Shown: positions 17,091-26,018, numbered from the stretch's first letter. The stretch: DNA of 64,000 nucleotides from a virus (IMGVR_UViG_3300009130_001305:1-64000), one strand, 5' to 3'. The notes: a model not told the origin generated them from the sequence alone. Numbers and translations: made by a program.

Positions 17091-18132
17091 GTAAAGCTTG
17101 TTCGATATATTGTGGTATATTACAATTCAAATCCGGTAAGACTATACGACGCCTAGAGTTCACCCATTTTTTCTTACATTTATCCTTTAACATAAGTCGA
17201 TGAATTTTTATACTTGATTTTGAACACTTAAAAGCTTTGATACCATTTATCATACAAATATCGCCTAAAATACGATTAATTTTATTATATGATTTTTCTT
17301 TTTCTTCGAGTATATTTTTTAAAGAACCATAATTATGGGTGTATATGCATTGAAGATAATTATAATAAAATAACCAATCTTTAAAAATATACTTCGCGGC
17401 GCCTCGACTACAATTAATAAAAATATCAGATATAGATATCACACAATTGTGTAGATCAGCCTTTTTACAATCCGCTTTTTTTAAATGATATTCTGTTTTC
17501 GTACGTAAGTCATATTTTTTGAGACTAAGAGTCGTAAGTCGTTTGCATTCGAACTTCATGAAATTAGGTTCAACTAATTTTTCAATATATGCTTTATATT
17601 TTGTAATGGAGTCACTAGGTGAATAGATCCAATCACTACGAACCTTTATAACGACATCATACTTAAAGTTCTTTCGACGTTCAAATTTCTCCATTAAGCA
17701 AAAACATTTATGTAAACTCAAGTGTTGTCCATAATGATACCGGCCTCGTGTATTAGTAACTGGACGGATTCGAGAAATGTCACGGCGCGACTGAGTTAAA
17801 AAATCATATATTATCTTTTGCGAATCACCAAGGAGATCTAACTCAGTATAATCTTCTTGTATATAATCTTTAACCTGTAAATCTATAAGGCACTTCTCTA
17901 CTCTCTCTTTAGTCCTTATATATGTATCTGTATAGTCGTCACCAGGATAAAACCCAACATCTTCCCAGAAATGAGCAAAAAAATCGGTTTCACACCCGTC
18001 TATAGTATACGCCTCTTGTATGTTTTTATATGTATGCTCAAAAAAGCGAGGCTGTCCATATAGTAAAATAGCAATTTTTATTTTTTTTGCTGAACTGTCC
18101 AATCTGATTTTGTTTTTGTTTTTGGTTTCCAT
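17077..18132 (-). CDS. GQPRF-family putative glycosyltransferase with unusual start
   Basis: This member has KIKIAILLYGQPRF, then TDFFAHFWEDVG, YHYGQHLSL and KYDVVIKVRSDW. At the place where the other members have ATG in an ATGA overlap with the upstream stop, the sequence has ATA (18079-18081, in ATAA). Translation may start at the in-frame ATG at 18130-18132, 17 codons upstream inside the previous gene, giving the 351-residue product listed, or at the ATA codon. Family motifs are otherwise intact. Upstream and downstream genes are tightly packed. Confidence 0.6.
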   Translation of the reverse strand: METKNKNKIRLDSSAKKIKIAILLYGQPRFFEHTYKNIQEAYTIDGCETDFFAHFWEDVGFYPGDDYTDTYIRTKERVEKCLIDLQVKDYIQEDYTELDLLGDSQKIIYDFLTQSRRDISRIRPVTNTRGRYHYGQHLSLHKCFCLMEKFERRKNFKYDVVIKVRSDWIYSPSDSITKYKAYIEKLVEPNFMKFECKRLTTLSLKKYDLRTKTEYHLKKADCKKADLHNCVISISDIFINCSRGAAKYIFKDWLFYYNYLQCIYTHNYGSLKNILEEKEKSYNKINRILGDICMINGIKAFKCSKSSIKIHRLMLKDKCKKKWVNSRRRIVLPDLNCNIPQYIEQALHENK

Positions 18133-19205
18133 CTATCCCATATCCAACTATCGAGATCTATTTCATTATTCGACGGTACTACGGCTTTATTAGATAAACT
18201 ATCTTTAGATTTTTCTCCTTCAAGTTTATCTTCTCTGACCAGTTTCATATCTCGTCTATTGACTCTGTTAACTTTAATGTCATTATATAAAGCTATATGA
18301 CCTTGAAGGGTATGATCAGATTGACTTTTATACCAATATCTGTCTTTACGATACAATAAATCTTCTCCATAAGTTATTAAATATGTCTCAAACCATCTAC
18401 CAAAATAATAATGAGCTGCCGCTCGATTAGCGATAATAGTCCAGTCGTTAAAACATAACCGTGTATTTAAATCAAATTTAATAGATTTTTTCTTCTTAGC
18501 ATAATCTTCATCCGGTAAACTATACTTTCCTTTATAAAAACATGATATATCTTGACCTTTCCATGTATTCTCTTTTATCTGTAATCTATTAATACGTAAT
18601 CCTTTAACATTAATACAAGGATAATCCGTAGGAAAATCTGTATAATGTTCTACTTTATGCAAATCATACACCTCTGGAGATTTATATAAATTAGGCGTTC
18701 TATAGACTATATCTGTTCTAATTTTTATTACAATGTCATATTTAAAACCATTTAACTCTTCGTACTGTTCAATTAAATTAAAACATTTTTGTATACTGTA
18801 ATGTTGTCCGAAGAAATACTCCAATCGTTTGGAATTAGGTATAGGAGTATCTCTATTATAACTAACAAAATCATTCATAACACTCCAAGCATTACACAGA
18901 TCTACCAATGAATGTTGATCTTTCCAGCGCCACTTCCTATGTTTTTCAAACATAATCTGACAACCGGTAGATTTGTAATCCTCGAGAATCCACATTTTTG
19001 GATTAAAGCTCTGAACTAGCTTATCAAGATCTGGTACTGTGTCATATGTACTATTAATTGAATCTTCTGGGTTATAACCTACACCTCTCCATAGATGGAA
19101 GAAGTAATCGACATCATGACCGGGTATATTAAATTCCTGCTTAATATATTCATGTGTTAGATCTAAAAATCTAGGCTGACCAAAACATAAAATAGCTATT
19201 TTCAT
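18078..19205 (-). CDS. GQPRF-family putative glycosyltransferase, tandem member
   Basis: This 375-residue protein starts MKIAILCFGQPRF, has DYFFHLWRGVG (HLW in place of HFW), YFFGQHYS and KYDIVIKIRTDI. The central region between about 190 and 290 is longer than in the smallest paralog. Its C-terminal tail is Lys/Thr-rich. The ATG is coupled to the previous gene by a TAATG overlap at 19205. Its 3' end carries the possible start of the next paralog. Confidence 0.65.
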   Translation of the reverse strand: MKIAILCFGQPRFLDLTHEYIKQEFNIPGHDVDYFFHLWRGVGYNPEDSINSTYDTVPDLDKLVQSFNPKMWILEDYKSTGCQIMFEKHRKWRWKDQHSLVDLCNAWSVMNDFVSYNRDTPIPNSKRLEYFFGQHYSIQKCFNLIEQYEELNGFKYDIVIKIRTDIVYRTPNLYKSPEVYDLHKVEHYTDFPTDYPCINVKGLRINRLQIKENTWKGQDISCFYKGKYSLPDEDYAKKKKSIKFDLNTRLCFNDWTIIANRAAAHYYFGRWFETYLITYGEDLLYRKDRYWYKSQSDHTLQGHIALYNDIKVNRVNRRDMKLVREDKLEGEKSKDSLSNKAVVPSNNEIDLDSWIWDRWKPKTKTKSDWTVQQKK

Positions 19206-20050
19206 TATAAAGTACTTACATCAATGTATAGATTTTTAAATGTATTAATTAACTCCGCTCCTTTTTTATATTTTACGTCGTTCAATTGTCTTGGTATATT
19301 AAATTTTTTTATAAAATCTATATAACAATCAAATATTTTAAAAATACAATCTCTATCGAACTGCTTTTTCTCAAAAAAATACTCTCTAATATGCCTAGAT
19401 GTTTTACTAGTACCAGCAATATTTTTCCATAAAGATAAGCTAGTTAAATGATAAAATTGGGTTGTAAAAAAATAGTCATGATAAGAAATATGTACATTTT
19501 TTTCTATTAAACACTCTTTGTATGAATCATAAATAGTATGAGCGCGAATATAACCATATGATTTTATGTTTTGAATAAAATCTGGCTCATTTAACACAAA
19601 ATATATTGCATGATTTGATTGTAATTTTTTAGGAAGAAACGTACAAAAATTATCATCCAATTCATAGTCAAGTCTTTTAGTATTTGTTATATCAATATAA
19701 CTATAATTATAAATGTTCATACCGGGAGATATATGGTCCGGTATAAAGTATAATATATCATCATCGTCTTGACTATATAGCATTATATTATCAATTTTAT
19801 TATTTTTTAAAAAATCACGATACAGTTCATTGTTATATAAAATAACATCAAATTGATTTAATTCTTTAATATAGTTTATAGTCGCTTCTCTTATGCGTAA
19901 TTTAAATTCTTGATACGGTATGTTAAAATATTCTTTCCAACATTTATACATTAAGTCTCTATTTTCTTCTGAAGGACAACCTGAAATTCTAGGAAGATTT
20001 TCATGCTTCCAATATTCCGGTGTACCACGTATATGACATATTTTAATCAT
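19205..20050 (-). CDS. putative glycosyltransferase-like protein
   Basis: This 281-residue protein is not recognised as a named family. The segment IMLYSQDDDDILYFIP near residue 95 looks like a metal site preceded by a hydrophobic strand, as in GT-A enzymes; IRGTPEYWKHENLPRISGCP occupies the N-terminus. The gene is packed between a DUF616-like gene (8-nt overlap) and a GQPRF paralog (TAATG). Glycosyltransferase activity is an inference from context. Other sugar-related functions are possible. Confidence 0.45.
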   Translation of the reverse strand: MIKICHIRGTPEYWKHENLPRISGCPSEENRDLMYKCWKEYFNIPYQEFKLRIREATINYIKELNQFDVILYNNELYRDFLKNNKIDNIMLYSQDDDDILYFIPDHISPGMNIYNYSYIDITNTKRLDYELDDNFCTFLPKKLQSNHAIYFVLNEPDFIQNIKSYGYIRAHTIYDSYKECLIEKNVHISYHDYFFTTQFYHLTSLSLWKNIAGTSKTSRHIREYFFEKKQFDRDCIFKIFDCYIDFIKKFNIPRQLNDVKYKKGAELINTFKNLYIDVSTL

Positions 20051-20720
20051 GCTTGCTTGGGTTAAATTTTATACCTATATTATTACTACTTAATGGTGTT
20101 ACATGCCCTAAAGACTGTTTAATTATGTGATAACTAATTTTTGATTTTTTTATAGCATACGGTCCTGAGATTTGATCACGAGAAGAAAATTTACATATTA
20201 ATTCCCACCAAATTAATCTCATTAACATACTTTCATGACTATTAGTAGTAATAAACATAGAAAATTGTAAGAGCATATCGTCTATGTAATTAGAATTAGA
20301 TAAAAATTCTATATAATTATCTATATTAATTAAATGATCTTTCTTGCGCTTAATTATTTTTTCTATATCATTAAAAATAGTATTATATCTATAATGATAA
20401 AAAAATATAGCGTCAACAGAGTACTGTTCAATTAATTTAACCGGGTCTTCCTTAAAAATACAGTTTGCGTCACACCATATATAATAATCATACCCAGGTA
20501 AAAATAGGTGAGGTAAAATTTTATATATCTTTGCATTTCTCCTATTTGAATAATTATCTATAGTGCTAAAATCATAAATCTTTTTTTGGTTCCATACTTT
20601 TATATTATTATATGTTTTATCGACGAACGCAAAATAATCGATATTAGGATGAACAAATAGCGGATCAACTAATTTAGACCTATCACCCGTAATACTAGTA
20701 ATACAACACGCTTTATACAT
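20043..20720 (-). CDS. DUF616/TOD1-like glycosyltransferase
   Basis: This 225-residue protein has the layout of the DUF616 (TOD1/MUCI70-like) family: CCITSITGDR at the start, RRNAKIYKILPHLFLPGYD in the middle, then YYIWCDANCIF, which carries the DxN/DxD-type metal site, a DDMLLQFSMFI region and later YAIKKS. Members from plants have been linked to glycan synthesis. The family is known mostly from eukaryotes and scattered bacteria and viruses. Tight overlaps on both sides place it in the same operon as a methyltransferase and the putative glycosyltransferase. Confidence 0.65.
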   Translation of the reverse strand: MYKACCITSITGDRSKLVDPLFVHPNIDYFAFVDKTYNNIKVWNQKKIYDFSTIDNYSNRRNAKIYKILPHLFLPGYDYYIWCDANCIFKEDPVKLIEQYSVDAIFFYHYRYNTIFNDIEKIIKRKKDHLINIDNYIEFLSNSNYIDDMLLQFSMFITTNSHESMLMRLIWWELICKFSSRDQISGPYAIKKSKISYHIIKQSLGHVTPLSSNNIGIKFNPSKHD

Positions 20721-21309
20721 CTTTAACTACAAATAAACAACGATCCAACCTGTATATAGATGAATTAGGAATATACTCTTTAAATTTATTAAACCACCAA
20801 CCACGGGATTGCTGTATAAGATGCAAGTTACCGATTTCTTGTATATGCGGATTATTTTTTCCATATTTTGCTGATGCGGCGGTTGAAGATATTTTATGTA
20901 GCATGTATTTTTTTGTTACTCTAGAAAACTCTTTTATTGTTTCTGTTATATCTTCTGGTCTTATATGTTCTAATACATCAAACGAAACCACAAGATCAAC
21001 AGAGTTATCTAGCAATGGTATTTCGTGTGATGTATTTTTAATAAATTTAATATTTTTATTTAAATAATTTGGATTCGGGGTAATAGCAAAATCCAAGCCT
21101 GTAACGTCTTGACATAAATTTTCAATAGCCCAATTACAAAAGTCTCCGCGACCAGTTCCGATATCTAAAACAGAATTAACATTTTTTAATGATTTTACAA
21201 TCGGCAATAATGACTCACCGTGAAAAGATGAACCATAGCGTGTGTGCTGATCGAACCACTCATATGTTTTTCTTACTATATTCGGATCTGTATTATTAAT
21301 AATTTCCAT
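20713..21309 (-). CDS. class I SAM-dependent methyltransferase
   Basis: This 198-residue protein has SVLDIGTGRGDFCNW at about 46-60 (motif I), VTGLDFA (motif II), VDLVVSFDVLEHI (motif IV) and a following EFSRVTKKY helix: a standard Methyltransf_11/25 fold. Small-molecule, lipid or sugar methylation is typical. It lies next to the CMP-sugar synthetase-like gene (6-nt gap), so a modified sugar is a plausible target. Confidence 0.85.
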   Translation of the reverse strand: MEIINNTDPNIVRKTYEWFDQHTRYGSSFHGESLLPIVKSLKNVNSVLDIGTGRGDFCNWAIENLCQDVTGLDFAITPNPNYLNKNIKFIKNTSHEIPLLDNSVDLVVSFDVLEHIRPEDITETIKEFSRVTKKYMLHKISSTAASAKYGKNNPHIQEIGNLHLIQQSRGWWFNKFKEYIPNSSIYRLDRCLFVVKDV

Positions 21310-21315
21310 ATATTC

Positions 21316-21960
21316 TTATAACATGTTCTCTGCTAAACTAAAATCTTCATTTGTATCTAAATCAATACACTCTGCTCTATCATTAATTATATAGAAATAC
21401 GGAGTAGCACCTACACGACATCTAAACCTATCATATGCGCTTTTCGATATACCATATAAACCGGTTGTCTCCTTTATAACAGGTGTAGCATCTTGAGATC
21501 TAGGTAAGATATTAGGCTGATAATTTACAGGTTGATCTTTATACCAAAACCACCCAAATTCTTCTGTAGCTGTAAGTATAGAATCATGCTTTGAACTATG
21601 AGTTAACTTATGTACACATTCTCTAATAGTTTCTGGCTTTAAAAACGGTGCTGTAGCATATAATTGAAAGTAAAAATCGTAATGCCCTATAAAATCTATA
21701 TCATAGTGAAAGACATCATTACCATTTGCAGTGTCTAATGTGAGTTCAGGTTTACGTTTAATGCATATTACCTGATTTTTTACACAATAACTATTAATCT
21801 CAGGACTATCAGTATCTACATATATATCATCAAAACATTCTGCTTGTATGCAATGATCAATAATATACTGATATAAAGGCTTACCTCCTAAATCTTTAAA
21901 ATTCTTATCCTTTACTCTAGTAGAATTACTTTTAATTGGAATTGTCGCGCATACTTTCAT
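21316..21960 (-). CDS. CMP-acylneuraminate synthetase-like cytidylyltransferase (NeuA family)
   Basis: This 214-residue protein begins with ATIPIKSNSTRVKDKNF, the nucleotide-binding P-loop of CTP_transf_3 enzymes (R and K-N positions kept), and has GGKPLYQYIID, an YVDTDS metal segment and LYATAPFLKPETI (QLQPTSPL-like). These enzymes activate sialic, legionaminic, pseudaminic or related keto-deoxy acids with CTP to give CMP-sugars. A second, different copy lies 2.4 kb upstream in the same operon. The particular sugar cannot be predicted. The start overlaps the preceding bifunctional gene by 29 nt. Confidence 0.85.
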   Translation of the reverse strand: MKVCATIPIKSNSTRVKDKNFKDLGGKPLYQYIIDHCIQAECFDDIYVDTDSPEINSYCVKNQVICIKRKPELTLDTANGNDVFHYDIDFIGHYDFYFQLYATAPFLKPETIRECVHKLTHSSKHDSILTATEEFGWFWYKDQPVNYQPNILPRSQDATPVIKETTGLYGISKSAYDRFRCRVGATPYFYIINDRAECIDLDTNEDFSLAENML

Positions 21961-23332
21961 AATTAGATATAAAATTATTCAAATCTTCTGGAGTACCTAG
22001 ACCCCACATTTTCGGTACATCAAAAATTTTAATATTTTTTCCATCTTCTATAGCTTCGTTAAACACAGGACAAACATAAAATTCATTATTTGTCCTAATA
22101 TTTTTATCTATCATTTGCTCAGCATATTTTACATAATCAGACCCTTTAGACCAATAATAAATACCAACTGTAGCAATATTAGATATAGGTTTCTTTTCGG
22201 CGACTTCTGTAACAAACCCGTTATCTCCTAATCTTGCATAACTCCATTTAGGATGTGTAGATTTAAAAGTTAAAATACCACCATCCACGTTATCTCCGAC
22301 CATAGAATACATAAATTCATTACTATCCCAATCTACATATTGATCAGAATTAGCCATAATTAACGGTTTATCATTATTAATAAACTCTTTAGCTAATAGA
22401 GTAGTACATGCCGCGCCCTCTGTTATACCTTCAACTTGTACAATTGTGCATTTCGGTGCTATGTTTTCTAGTACTGTTTGTAAATGATATTTCTCATAAT
22501 GTGATTTTTGGACAATAAAAATATAATTGGCTTCAATATTTAAATTATCGACCACCGTCTGTATCATCGGTTTACCATTTACATCAACTAACGGCTTTGG
22601 AAAGGTGTAACCGGCCTTTTCAAACCGCGTACCAGCACCAGCCATGGGAATTAATACATTCATATCACCACCTAGCCATTTAGGTTTTATTTCTTTCATA
22701 TTCTTATCTTTATTTTTAATAAAATTAGTTATATAATTAAATGTTACTTCTTCTGGTCCTGTAACAGGACATAAATGAGAACCACTTCTAATAGCTCCTT
22801 TTCTTCCAGTATGAGAATCTTCAACAATTACAGTTTCATCTGGATTAGTCTTTGTATGTATCATACATCTCATATACATTTCCGCATTAGGTTTACAGAG
22901 AAACACATCTTCATTAGTTAATACATGATCACAATACCTAAGTACTCCTATTTTATCAAGGCATGTCCACACTGTTTGACGTATTGCATTAGATGCAATA
23001 GATATTTTTAATCCCTCATCTTTTAAAAATTTAAATAACCGTTGTAAGTCTAAATTCTCTTGTAAGGATTGAAGACGTTCGGTTGTAAATTGTTGTTTTA
23101 GATTCCAAATTTCGTCATACTTATCCTCTGGAAGTTGTTTCTCTTTGGTTAGTAATTTAAGTTTTGTGGTAGTAGTATTACCGTCATATGAAGATAAATG
23201 CTCTTCTCTTGAAATAACATAATCCTCACTAATTGAACGTAAGGCATCATTAAATGCGTAATAATGTAAATCTCTACTATCTAGTAAAACACCGTCAAGA
23301 TCAAAAATAACGTGTTTTATATAATTGTACAT
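21932..23332 (-). CDS. bifunctional HAD phosphatase and sugar nucleotidyltransferase
   Basis: This 466-residue fusion has a HAD domain at 1-205: FDLDGVLLDS (9-18, catalytic Asp pair), ASNA (motif II), and KPNAEMY and VEDSHTG (motifs III and IV). From Met224 a nucleotidyltransferase begins: MNVLIPMAGAGTRF, a P-loop of the RmlA/glucose-1-phosphate type, then FPKPLVDVNGKPMI. A phosphatase and an NTP-sugar-forming enzyme in one chain suggests consecutive steps in activated-sugar synthesis. Its 3' end overlaps the NeuA-like gene and its 5' end overlaps the GDPD-like gene by 32 nt. Confidence 0.85.
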   Translation of the reverse strand: MYNYIKHVIFDLDGVLLDSRDLHYYAFNDALRSISEDYVISREEHLSSYDGNTTTTKLKLLTKEKQLPEDKYDEIWNLKQQFTTERLQSLQENLDLQRLFKFLKDEGLKISIASNAIRQTVWTCLDKIGVLRYCDHVLTNEDVFLCKPNAEMYMRCMIHTKTNPDETVIVEDSHTGRKGAIRSGSHLCPVTGPEEVTFNYITNFIKNKDKNMKEIKPKWLGGDMNVLIPMAGAGTRFEKAGYTFPKPLVDVNGKPMIQTVVDNLNIEANYIFIVQKSHYEKYHLQTVLENIAPKCTIVQVEGITEGAACTTLLAKEFINNDKPLIMANSDQYVDWDSNEFMYSMVGDNVDGGILTFKSTHPKWSYARLGDNGFVTEVAEKKPISNIATVGIYYWSKGSDYVKYAEQMIDKNIRTNNEFYVCPVFNEAIEDGKNIKIFDVPKMWGLGTPEDLNNFISNYESMRDNSN

Positions 23333-23738
23333 AGTCGGAGCAAATACCCTTACAATTATAATTAGGAGGATTTTTCGAATTATCTACAATAATGCAATTT
23401 TCTGAAGCGTATTTACCTGGATACGTCCAAATAAATCGCTCCGAAGTAATAGTATATTGATCTGTTTCGTGCCAAAAGCAATGTATATTATGATTCTTTA
23501 ACATCATCTGTAATGCTTCTAAATTTTTAGCATGACACCATAGATGAGGATGTTCAAGTGCATACTCCTTAATACGAATTTTCGGTTCATCATGTCCTAA
23601 TAAATATTCACCGTTTATAAACCAAACATCTATCTCGCAATGAAATCCTAAGTCTAATACCGTTTGAATTTGGAGAGGTTTATTCTCTAATTTAGAATTT
23701 TTACCAGTTAAATTACCTCTATGAGAGATTAAAATCAT
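23301..23738 (-). CDS. glycerophosphodiester phosphodiesterase-like protein
   Basis: This 145-residue protein has ISHRGN near the N-terminus (HRG catalytic motif), ENKPLQI, a GFHCEIDVWFINGEYLLGHDE stretch in which the E-x-D and H-D residues match GDPD metal and catalytic positions, and CHAKN. It is far shorter than cellular GDPD enzymes (about 240 aa), so it keeps only the first part of the barrel or is a trimmed PI-PLC-like domain. I infer a role with a glycerol- or sugar-phosphate unit. It overlaps both neighbours. Confidence 0.7.
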   Translation of the reverse strand: MILISHRGNLTGKNSKLENKPLQIQTVLDLGFHCEIDVWFINGEYLLGHDEPKIRIKEYALEHPHLWCHAKNLEALQMMLKNHNIHCFWHETDQYTITSERFIWTYPGKYASENCIIVDNSKNPPNYNCKGICSDYVQLYKTRYF

Positions 23739-24415
23739 TTTACATCCTCGATCCTCTTTATTCCGTCAATAAGAAAAAGTGTATCCATTGATAAAGCTAA
23801 AAACTCTGAATCCCTGTAAATGTCTAATTGATCTTCAATATTTTTAACTATGTGATAACCAAGTTTATTTCCGACTTTCGATTTTAATTTTTCTATAGCT
23901 GTTTTATATACAGGGGAATCAAAATTACCAACACATCCTAAGCTTGCAGATAAATCATATGGTCCAACCATAAAATAATCAAAATCTACTTCTGCGATAA
24001 TGCTTATATTATCTAAACCTGCCCGTGTTTCTATTTGAGCTACAACTATAGGGTCACGTTTTTTAAAATCTTTATTACCCCACTCATTCTCTCTGACTAA
24101 CCCTTGCCCTCTACTACCTTTAGGTGGATAGAAACAGTAATCATAATACTCTTTAGCTTTAAAATAATTCTGTACTGTTGAAAATATAACTCCTGATACA
24201 CCAGCGTCTAAACTCATTCGAATAACAGTCTTATCTAACCAAGTAACTCTAATAAAACATAATTTGTTTTTAAGTAAACATACCTGTATACAGGTATACA
24301 GCGTCTCATTATTAAAGCATCCATGTTCAAGATCGAAGACTACTCCGTCAAGTGTAGAGTTACATAATATCTCTGTAATTGCTGGACTAGGAAGTTGTTG
24401 CCATAAGAGTCTCAT
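23735..24415 (-). CDS. HpcH/HpaI-family aldolase
   Basis: This 226-residue protein matches the HpcH/HpaI aldolase barrel: DGVVFDLEHG, FIRVTW, ASGVIF-like GVSGVIFSTVQ, YPPKGSRGQG, VAQIETRAGLDN (Glu metal ligand), and VGPYDLSASLG (Asp ligand). These class II aldolases make or cleave 2-keto-3-deoxy acids from pyruvate and an aldehyde. It sits directly between two CMP-sugar synthetase-like genes, so production of a keto-deoxy sugar acid for CMP activation is plausible. It is not NeuB, which uses PEP. The 3' overlap with the next gene is 4 nt. Confidence 0.85.
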   Translation of the reverse strand: MRLLWQQLPSPAITEILCNSTLDGVVFDLEHGCFNNETLYTCIQVCLLKNKLCFIRVTWLDKTVIRMSLDAGVSGVIFSTVQNYFKAKEYYDYCFYPPKGSRGQGLVRENEWGNKDFKKRDPIVVAQIETRAGLDNISIIAEVDFDYFMVGPYDLSASLGCVGNFDSPVYKTAIEKLKSKVGNKLGYHIVKNIEDQLDIYRDSEFLALSMDTLFLIDGIKRIEDVK

Positions 24416-25088
24416 TAATTTTTAAACACTCCTGCCAGTTATCTTCTGTGTCAATATCAAAATTCTCAGGATGATCGACTTTAAAGAAAGCTGGATTTTT
24501 ACCTACCCTATTTTTAATAGTAGTAAATACACTTTTCTTAAACATATAAAAAGCAGAATTCTCTTCATACAGCGTTGGAAGTGATTGAGTTTGTTCTAGT
24601 TTTAGAGGGTTGTGATTTACAGGACAATAACCATATTCTTCCTTTCTCCATAAACGAGAATTTATTAAATTACAACTAACAACAGAATCACACTTATCAT
24701 TTTCAAAAAACTTATACGCCTTCTCTAAAGTTTCTAATTTAAGGAAAGGACTAGTTACATGAATTTGACATACAACATCGCTAGGCTCTATAACTGTTGA
24801 CGTCTCCGCTCCTCCACGCCACATCCCGTTTAAAAGATTATCAATAAGCTTATTTACTGATACATCGTTACCACATAAATAATGAGGTCTCTTAAGAGTA
24901 ACAACATTCCTTAAATTAACATCATTACGAATATTATGAATTATTTCATCACTATCCGTATCAACAAAAACCCTATAATCTTTTAATTTGTAAAGTGTAT
25001 GTTTGTAAAGAGGTAAACCGCTTAATTGCCGAAAATTCTTACCAGGTACTCTCTGAGATTCATGTTTAATTGGTATAAAAATCTTCAT
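24387..25088 (-). CDS. second CMP-sugar synthetase-like cytidylyltransferase (NeuA family)
   Basis: This 233-residue protein starts MKIFIPIKHESQRVPGKNF, the CTP_transf_3 P-loop (R-V-P-x-K-N-F is the strict form), followed by GLPLYKHTL, VFVDTDSDE, CQIHVTSPFLKLETL and FDIDTEDNW. It is only distantly similar to the other copy, so the two may activate different sugars. The start follows a 36-nt gap with a possible promoter (TTGACA at 25114-25119). It overlaps the aldolase start by 29 nt. Confidence 0.85.
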   Translation of the reverse strand: MKIFIPIKHESQRVPGKNFRQLSGLPLYKHTLYKLKDYRVFVDTDSDEIIHNIRNDVNLRNVVTLKRPHYLCGNDVSVNKLIDNLLNGMWRGGAETSTVIEPSDVVCQIHVTSPFLKLETLEKAYKFFENDKCDSVVSCNLINSRLWRKEEYGYCPVNHNPLKLEQTQSLPTLYEENSAFYMFKKSVFTTIKNRVGKNPAFFKVDHPENFDIDTEDNWQECLKINETLMATTS

Positions 25089-25093
25089 CCTTC

Positions 25094-25119
25094 TATATAT
25101 AATTACAATAGTTTGTCAA
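25094..25119 (-). promoter_or_regulatory. possible internal promoter before the second CMP-sugar synthetase-like gene
   Basis: TTGACA (25114-25119) on the minus strand is followed by an AT-rich run with TATATA (25094-25099). A 14-nt spacing is short, and an alternative -10 (TATAGA) would lie only 3 nt before the ATG. The gap here is one of few in the cluster. Weak support. Confidence 0.3.
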
Positions 25120-25124
25120 ATAAT

Positions 25125-26018
25125 CTATAACAAATAATTTTTACCTTTCAAGTCTTCTATATCTTTTTCGAAATACAAATATTTTATAATAGATTTAATT
25201 TTAGATTTTGTTATATCAGGTGGGTTATTAATAAGTTCCGCTGGCCATGCCTTAACCCACTGAGATTTTTCTGGTTTTTTAATCCATGTACCGTTCCATT
25301 TATTAAAAAAATACATCCAAGCATATTCTTTATATATACCAGATCTAGTTTTCCAAATTTCTTGATGCTCGGAGTCATCTGCTCTTCGCTTTAACGTTTC
25401 ATCTCCTCTAAAACCTTGTTCTTTAACAAATACTCGATCAGCTACTGTGTCTAATTCAAGAGCATCAGTGTTATTCAATTCAATACCATGTAGGATGTCA
25501 TTAATACACGATTTTTCTTTATTAAAAATTAAAGCTCGTAACCAATAATCTGCTTCTTTATACTGTACTCCAAAGAAATTTTCATCCCAAATGCCAATCT
25601 TCTTAACAGCTGCTGGTGTATAGCTTACTAAATTATCGCCAAACTTACCTACGATAAAATTATACTTCTTATGCATTTTTAAAAGATTACTACACCAGTT
25701 AGGATGAACACTTGTATCATTTTGCATTGTAACTAGATACTCACAATCTGGTTTATTGAGATCTTTAAACCCATTAATTAAAGCTTGGTTCCAATTTTCA
25801 GCTAAATTACCGTTAGACCAATCTGGTCTAAGGACGTTATGTAATACATTAACCTTGTCTTTAAATTGCGAATTAAGTTTAAAGTCAGTATGATTGTTAA
25901 TTATATTAACTTCTGTATTTGGTATTTGAGAGAAATCAGATTTAAATAATTTTTCTAATGTATCATTTAAAACATCTGATCTCTTATACGTTACTATATA
26001 AATCTTGAGTTTTTTCAT
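25125..26018 (-). CDS. GT2 family glycosyltransferase
   Basis: This 297-residue protein is a standard GT-A: KIYIVTYKRSDVLNDTLEKL at the N-terminus, NTEVNIINNH as the second strand, NLAENWNQAL, and YLVTMQNDTSVHP near residue 95 (N-D-x-x in place of DxD). A later WDENFFGVQYKEADYWLRA (ED-like motif) is typical of GT2. The overlap with the upstream GT29-like gene is 35 nt. It follows a gap to the CMP-synthetase gene. Confidence 0.8.
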   Translation of the reverse strand: MKKLKIYIVTYKRSDVLNDTLEKLFKSDFSQIPNTEVNIINNHTDFKLNSQFKDKVNVLHNVLRPDWSNGNLAENWNQALINGFKDLNKPDCEYLVTMQNDTSVHPNWCSNLLKMHKKYNFIVGKFGDNLVSYTPAAVKKIGIWDENFFGVQYKEADYWLRALIFNKEKSCINDILHGIELNNTDALELDTVADRVFVKEQGFRGDETLKRRADDSEHQEIWKTRSGIYKEYAWMYFFNKWNGTWIKKPEKSQWVKAWPAELINNPPDITKSKIKSIIKYLYFEKDIEDLKGKNYLL

